Shown here: piece after piece, positions 7,781-11,138 of the stretch
Layout: the number at the start of each line of letters is the position of its first letter
Position numbering within the stretch: the first letter of the stretch is position 1
Made by a program: the position numbers and the translations under genes
Notes under the pieces: generated by a model
What the model saw: the letters and a program-made list of their open reading frames with translations, nothing else
Told to the model about the DNA's origin: nothing
Database searches by the model: none
Source: REEB95 sp035648735
Lineage (GTDB): Bacteria > Pseudomonadota > Alphaproteobacteria > ATCC43930 > CGMCC-115725
Direction of reading: 5' to 3'
NCBI GenBank assembly: GCA_035648735.1
Contig: DASRKX010000119.1
Span: forward strand, 1-11,138
Length of the DNA stretch: 11,138 bases

Positions 7781-9063
7781 CAGGCGCTCCGCTTGAGGAA
7801 ACTCGGCAGCAGGGTGCGCGGATTGAGCGAAGCCGGCAGCGCGATATTGGGCAGCGGCAGTTTGCCGAGCAGGGACGGTTTCGCCGTCTTCTGCTCGATA
7901 CCGGCCAGCCGCATGGCGATCTCGCGCATTGTGGCGGCGGCAACGCTATGGCGCAGGGCCGCGGACAGCACGTTGCCGGTCGAGGCGGTCGTCAGGGCCG
8001 CGGTCGGCTCGAAGGCGATGGCGTGGTCGATCTTGATGGCGGTGACGCGCTCGAACTCGGCCCGGGCGATCTCGCCGCGATGTTTGGCGCCGACCTGATT
8101 GGCGATGACCAGATGGCGCGCGGCCGGGGTCAGCGTCTTGACGAAGTCGGAAAGGCGCAACAGATCTCGCGCCGAGGCGAGCGACAGATCGGTGACCAGC
8201 GCCACGGTGCCGGCGAGGGTCATCATGCGGCGCGATTCCTCGGAGAGGGAGCGCGGCAGATCGACCAGCACAAAATCGTAGTCGCCGCGCAGCACGTTCA
8301 GCATGGTGTCGATCGCGCCGGGGGCGACATGGATCTGGTCGACCAGCGGTTCCTCGGCGGCCAGCACCTTGAGGCGCGGGCTCTCCTGCAGCATGGCGCC
8401 GGCGAGCAGGCGGCTGTCGATGCGCGTCGGATATTCGAGCGCCTCGCGCAATCCGGCCGCGGGCACCAGGTCGAGCGTCAGCGCCAAATTGCCCAAATGA
8501 AGGTCAAGATCGATAAGGGCGACGCGCTTCTGATAGATATGCGCCAGGCACCAGGCGACCGAGCCGGCCACCGTGGTCGTGCCCAATCCGCCGCGCGCGC
8601 CGATGAAGCTGACGAGCTGCGCCTGATGCTTGGCGGCGAGGCCGCCGCCGTTGCGTTTCTCGGCGCGGATCGCCCGCTCCAGCATGGCGAGGCTCACCGG
8701 CCGCAACAGGTAATCGGTCACGCCGAGCTCGATCAACTCGCGGTAAAGCGACAGCTCGTTGCGCTTGCCGATGGCGATGACGGTCATTTCCGGCGGGCAC
8801 AGCTCGGCCAGCTCGCCGAGGGCCTTCGCCGGATCGTCGACGTCGTCGATGTCGACGATCAGCAGATTGGGCGGCGCCGATTTGGCGATGTAGTCATGCG
8901 CGGCGACGACGCCGCCTTCGATCGTGACCGGGTTACGCCAGCCCTGCGCCGCGGCGAGGTCGCGCGCGATCTGCCGCGTCTCCGGATCGGGAACGCAGGC
9001 GAGCAGCCGGGGACCGGCGCTCTGGCCGATTTCTTGCTCGCTGTTTTGTTCGTTATTGTCCAT
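7780..9063 (-). CDS. cpaE: Tad pilus assembly ParA/MinD-like protein CpaE (TadZ)
   Basis: A 427-residue two-part protein. Residues about 18-135 form a receiver-like domain with LLIVDID at the usual phospho-acceptor position (Asp71), but RP (121-122) replaces the conserved Lys-Pro, so it is probably a pseudo-receiver. Residues about 148-390 form a ParA/MinD-type ATPase domain: the P-loop GARGGLGTTT (155-164) lacks the classic signature lysine, followed by ALIDLDLHLGN (182-192) and the Walker B-like VLVDLPRS (265-272). This altered P-loop is common in CpaE/TadZ, which positions the pilus machine at the cell pole. A hydrophobic, proline-containing C-terminal tail (about 398-423) follows. The ATG at 9063 is two bases after the cpaD stop, and its likely ribosome site (AGGCGGA-like) lies in the end of cpaD. 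The stop overlaps cpaF. Confidence 0.95.
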   Translation of the reverse strand: MDNNEQNSEQEIGQSAGPRLLACVPDPETRQIARDLAAAQGWRNPVTIEGGVVAAHDYIAKSAPPNLLIVDIDDVDDPAKALGELAELCPPEMTVIAIGKRNELSLYRELIELGVTDYLLRPVSLAMLERAIRAEKRNGGGLAAKHQAQLVSFIGARGGLGTTTVAGSVAWCLAHIYQKRVALIDLDLHLGNLALTLDLVPAAGLREALEYPTRIDSRLLAGAMLQESPRLKVLAAEEPLVDQIHVAPGAIDTMLNVLRGDYDFVLVDLPRSLSEESRRMMTLAGTVALVTDLSLASARDLLRLSDFVKTLTPAARHLVIANQVGAKHRGEIARAEFERVTAIKIDHAIAFEPTAALTTASTGNVLSAALRHSVAAATMREIAMRLAGIEQKTAKPSLLGKLPLPNIALPASLNPRTLLPSFLKRSA

Positions 9064-9065
9064 TG

Positions 9066-9749
9066 CTACTGTCCGCCTGAGGAGCCGCCTGAGGAGCCGG
9101 TGGTGCTAGCCGTGCCGGCGCTGCCGAGGGCCGGGGGCGCGGGCGGCGCCACCGAGTTGCGATAGGCGTCGACCGCAAGCATGCCGGGCTGCGCGTCGGC
9201 CGGGCCGAGCGGGCGGCCGGAAACCAGGTCGCGCGGGTCGGCGACCATGAGATAGAGGTTCGTGGCGTTGGCGCAGCCGAGATTGCTCATCGGCTTGTTG
9301 TCGGGGTCGTAGGTGCCGAGCGAATGCCACACCGGACAGATCGGCGGCACCGCGGCGATGCGCTTGACCCGCACCAGAACGGCGTCCTGGGTGAAATCAG
9401 GGTCGGTGGTCGTCGCTTCATGGGCGTAGCCGAGCCGGCTCAGCGCGTCACCGACCATGGCGCGGCGCGACGCGGCGATGGCGCCGTCGCCGGCCGTCAC
9501 GTTGACGTCCTTGACCTTGGTCAAGCGGCCTTCGCCCATGAAGGTTTGCAGCGACTCCGCCTCGCTGCGGGTCAGCACGGCGCTGCCCGGCGCGAAATAA
9601 ACCGGATGGACCGCCTCGGTGGGCGTCACGACGATCTTCTGCGGCGGCTCGTTCATCGAGGTGATCGAGCTGCAGCCCGGCACGAGCAGCGCCGCGATCA
9701 TCGCGGCGAGCAGGGCCCAGCAGGTACGGGAGCGGATAAGCGCGTTCAT
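9066..9749 (-). CDS. cpaD: Tad pilus assembly lipoprotein CpaD
   Basis: A 227-residue predicted outer-membrane lipoprotein. The N-terminus has two arginines, a hydrophobic stretch (11-23) and a lipobox LVPGC ending at Cys26, the likely acylated residue. VYFAPGSAVLTRSEAESL (50-67) resembles the strand-helix of OmpA-like folds. The later block with ICPVW (137-141), MSNLGCA (154-160) and MVADPRDLVSGRPLGP (168-183) is the diagnostic CpaD pattern. CpaD is thought to assist localisation or assembly of the CpaC secretin. The C-terminus is a Ser/Gly tail ending in two SSGG units, encoded by a 12-base tandem repeat. The ATG at 9749 has a strong site AGGGAAG (9762-9756), six bases upstream and overlapping the cpaC stop, so translation of the two is probably coupled. 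Confidence 0.93.
   Translation of the reverse strand: MNALIRSRTCWALLAAMIAALLVPGCSSITSMNEPPQKIVVTPTEAVHPVYFAPGSAVLTRSEAESLQTFMGEGRLTKVKDVNVTAGDGAIAASRRAMVGDALSRLGYAHEATTTDPDFTQDAVLVRVKRIAAVPPICPVWHSLGTYDPDNKPMSNLGCANATNLYLMVADPRDLVSGRPLGPADAQPGMLAVDAYRNSVAPPAPPALGSAGTASTTGSSGGSSGGQ
9073..9096 (-). repeat. Two tandem copies of a 12-base unit in the 3' end of cpaD
   Basis: The + strand unit CCGCCTGAGGAG occurs at 9073-9084 and again, identically, at 9085-9096. On the coding strand each copy encodes Ser-Ser-Gly-Gly (SSGG) in frame. The copy nearer cpaE overlaps the AGGCGGA-like ribosome site for that gene. It looks like a recent slippage duplication in a flexible tail. Confidence 0.85.
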
Positions 9750-9755
9750 GGAATT

Positions 9756-9762
9756 CTTCCCT
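9756..9762 (-). promoter_or_regulatory. Ribosome binding site of cpaD, overlapping the cpaC stop
   Basis: AGGGAAG on the minus strand lies six bases before the cpaD ATG and shares bases with the TAG stop of cpaC (9763-9761). It fixes the cpaD start and suggests coupling of secretin and lipoprotein synthesis. Confidence 0.7.
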
Positions 9763-11138
9763 AATCGAGCTCGAAGCCGACTTGACCGAGGGGCGCGCCG
9801 GCCTTGCGGCCGTCGGGCGTGACCATTGCGGCCGGTCCAGCCGCGGGATTGACGGGCGGTGTGGACGGGGATCGAGTCGGCGGATTTTTCGACGCGCCGT
9901 TCATCATGCTGCGGAGAATCATGTCCGAATCGGTCGGCGCCATCAGGCCGTCGGTCGGCATCGCCATCTGCTCGGAAACCGGGCGGACGACATAAGGCGT
10001 CACCAGGATCACCAGCTCGCTCTCGTTGCGCTGGAAGGCTTCCGAGCGGAAGAGCTGGCCCAGGATCGGTATATCGCCGAGCCAGGGGAATTTATTCATC
10101 TGCTGCGTGACGTTGTTCGACATCAAGCCGCCGATGGCGAAGGTCTGGCCGCTGGCGAGCTCGACCGTGGTCTCGGCGCGCCGCGTGCTGACGCCGGGCA
10201 CGTTGACGCCGGCGACCTGAATCGCGGTCGAGGTGTCGATCTGGCTGACCTCGGGCTCGACATGCAGGCTGATGCGGTTGCCGCTCAGCATCGTGGCGAT
10301 GAAGGACAGGCTGACGCCGAATTGCTTGTAGTCGATGGTGACGACCGCGCCGCCGCCGGTGCCGGATTGCGGCACGGGCACGGGGAATTCGCCGCCGGCG
10401 AGGAAGCTCGCCTTCTGGCCGGAAACCGCGGTGAGATTGGGCTCGGCCAGCATCGTCACGAGGCCCTCGTCCTCGAGCGCCGTGACGAGCGCATCGACGC
10501 TCTTGCTGCCCACTTTCACGCCGCCGAAGAGGTTGCCGGGGGAGCCGCTGCCGATCAGCGCGCTACCCTGGGTATTGAAGAACTGGGGCGCGGTGGAACC
10601 GCTGTTAAAGCCGGGAAGAAACGGCGCGATCTTGGTCACGTTCGTGCTGGCGGCGGCGACGGCCGTGCCGCCGGTCACCAGGCCGAAGGCGGCGGCGCCG
10701 GTGTTGGCCGCGGTGAACCAGTCGATGCCGAACTGCTTGACGACGTTGCGCGACACTTCCGCGATGCGGACGTGCAGATTGATCTGGTTCGGCGCCGCGA
10801 GCTGCATCTCGTTGACGAGCTGCTTGTCGTTCGGCACATAGCGCGCCGCGATCTTGCGGATGTCGTCGCCCTCGGCGGCCGATTTGACGGTGCCTTCGAG
10901 CACGATCGAATCGTTGACCGAGCGGGCCCTGACGTCGGTGCCGGGAATGAGCTGCTGCAAGGCGCGCTGCAGGCCCAGATTGTCGGAATGCACCTCGACC
11001 GGGCTGTTGAGCAGGACCTGGTCCTGCTTGTCGAGCGCGAACAGCGTCGTGGTGCCGGCGGCCTTGCCGAGCAGATAGATCACGGTCGGCGACTTGATCT
11101 GGACGTCGGCGACGTTCGGGTCGGCGACGAAGACATTC
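9761..11138 (-). CDS. cpaC: Tad pilus outer-membrane secretin CpaC (RcpA), N-terminus beyond the window
   Basis: The reading frame continues to the right edge, so the visible 458 residues lack the signal peptide and true start; a GTG at 11083 is an internal valine, because conserved sequence (NVFVADPNVADVQIKSPT) precedes it. The fragment begins within the pilus-formation N domain (1-50). A BON-like segment with SIVLEGTVKS follows (about 77-86). The secretin domain runs from about 220 to 385, with AEPNLTAVSGQKASFLAGG (231-249), SGQTFAIGGL (329-338) and ELVILVTPYVV (374-384). It should form the multimeric outer-membrane channel through which Flp pili exit. A Gly/Ser/Asn/Thr-rich region (about 145-205) separates the N-domains from the secretin core, and a Pro/Ala-rich tail (about 415-455) ends in GFELD. 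It is the most upstream visible gene of the operon; cpaA/cpaB and pilin are expected further right. Confidence 0.95.
   Translation of the reverse strand, partial: NVFVADPNVADVQIKSPTVIYLLGKAAGTTTLFALDKQDQVLLNSPVEVHSDNLGLQRALQQLIPGTDVRARSVNDSIVLEGTVKSAAEGDDIRKIAARYVPNDKQLVNEMQLAAPNQINLHVRIAEVSRNVVKQFGIDWFTAANTGAAAFGLVTGGTAVAAASTNVTKIAPFLPGFNSGSTAPQFFNTQGSALIGSGSPGNLFGGVKVGSKSVDALVTALEDEGLVTMLAEPNLTAVSGQKASFLAGGEFPVPVPQSGTGGGAVVTIDYKQFGVSLSFIATMLSGNRISLHVEPEVSQIDTSTAIQVAGVNVPGVSTRRAETTVELASGQTFAIGGLMSNNVTQQMNKFPWLGDIPILGQLFRSEAFQRNESELVILVTPYVVRPVSEQMAMPTDGLMAPTDSDMILRSMMNGASKNPPTRSPSTPPVNPAAGPAAMVTPDGRKAGAPLGQVGFELD

Noticed and set aside
6377..8098. A 573-codon + strand open frame opposite cpaF and cpaE
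   Set aside because: Its sequence is an Asp/His/Arg-rich antisense shadow; the minus strand shows all CpaF ATPase motifs.
7633..9165. A 510-codon + strand open frame opposite cpaE
   Set aside because: Gln/Arg/Gly-rich shadow translation without motifs, opposite an intact CpaE.
11081..11083. GTG as the start of cpaC
   Set aside because: The frame stays open to the window edge, and the upstream residues (NVFVADPNVADVQIKSPT) are typical of the secretin N domain, so the gene is cut by the window rather than starting here.

Overview
The window is very GC-rich, almost entirely coding, and looks like a chromosomal segment of an alphaproteobacterium. The best evidence for that is the Caulobacter/Rhizobiales-style order cpaC-cpaD-cpaE-cpaF-tadB-tadC, including CpaD, a lipoprotein typical of alphaproteobacterial Tad systems. 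Genus cannot be read from the sequence alone. No RNA genes, CRISPR arrays, insertion sequences or attachment sites were seen, and no intergenic stretch exceeds about 30 bases.

Left block, + strand (1-4377): this is the end of a metabolic operon. It holds the 3' end of livG and a complete livF, the two ATPases of a branched-chain amino acid type (HAAT family) ABC importer. They are followed by an xanthine dehydrogenase/CO dehydrogenase large-subunit-like molybdenum hydroxylase (777 aa) and an ACMSD-like amidohydrolase (377 aa). The genes are tightly packed: livG/livF overlap by 11 bases, there is a 27-base gap, and the last two genes share an ATGA junction. A plausible but unproven reading is an uptake-and-catabolism module: import a small, perhaps aromatic or heterocyclic, acid, hydroxylate it at the Mo enzyme, and process it further with a metal-dependent decarboxylase/hydrolase. 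The electron-transfer partners of the Mo subunit are not in the window.

Right block, - strand (11138-4390): this is the core of a Tad (tight adherence)/Flp type IVc pilus machine. In transcription order it encodes the outer-membrane secretin CpaC (5' end cut by the window edge), the pilotin-like lipoprotein CpaD, the ParA/MinD-like localisation protein CpaE, the secretion ATPase CpaF (TadA), and the inner-membrane platform proteins TadB and TadC. Gaps are 11, 2, -1, 5 and 2 bases, which indicates one translationally coupled operon. Pilin, prepilin peptidase and CpaB would be expected beyond the right edge. No tadD/E/F/G follows tadC.

The two blocks converge at about 4377-4390 with only 12 bases between stop codons. 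A weak, possibly bidirectional hairpin terminator lies there. I found no convincing new biological system. The points most worth checking are the Mo-hydroxylase/amidohydrolase/transporter module with missing partner subunits, the A-rich basic tail of the amidohydrolase, and the short tandem repeat at the cpaD/cpaE junction.
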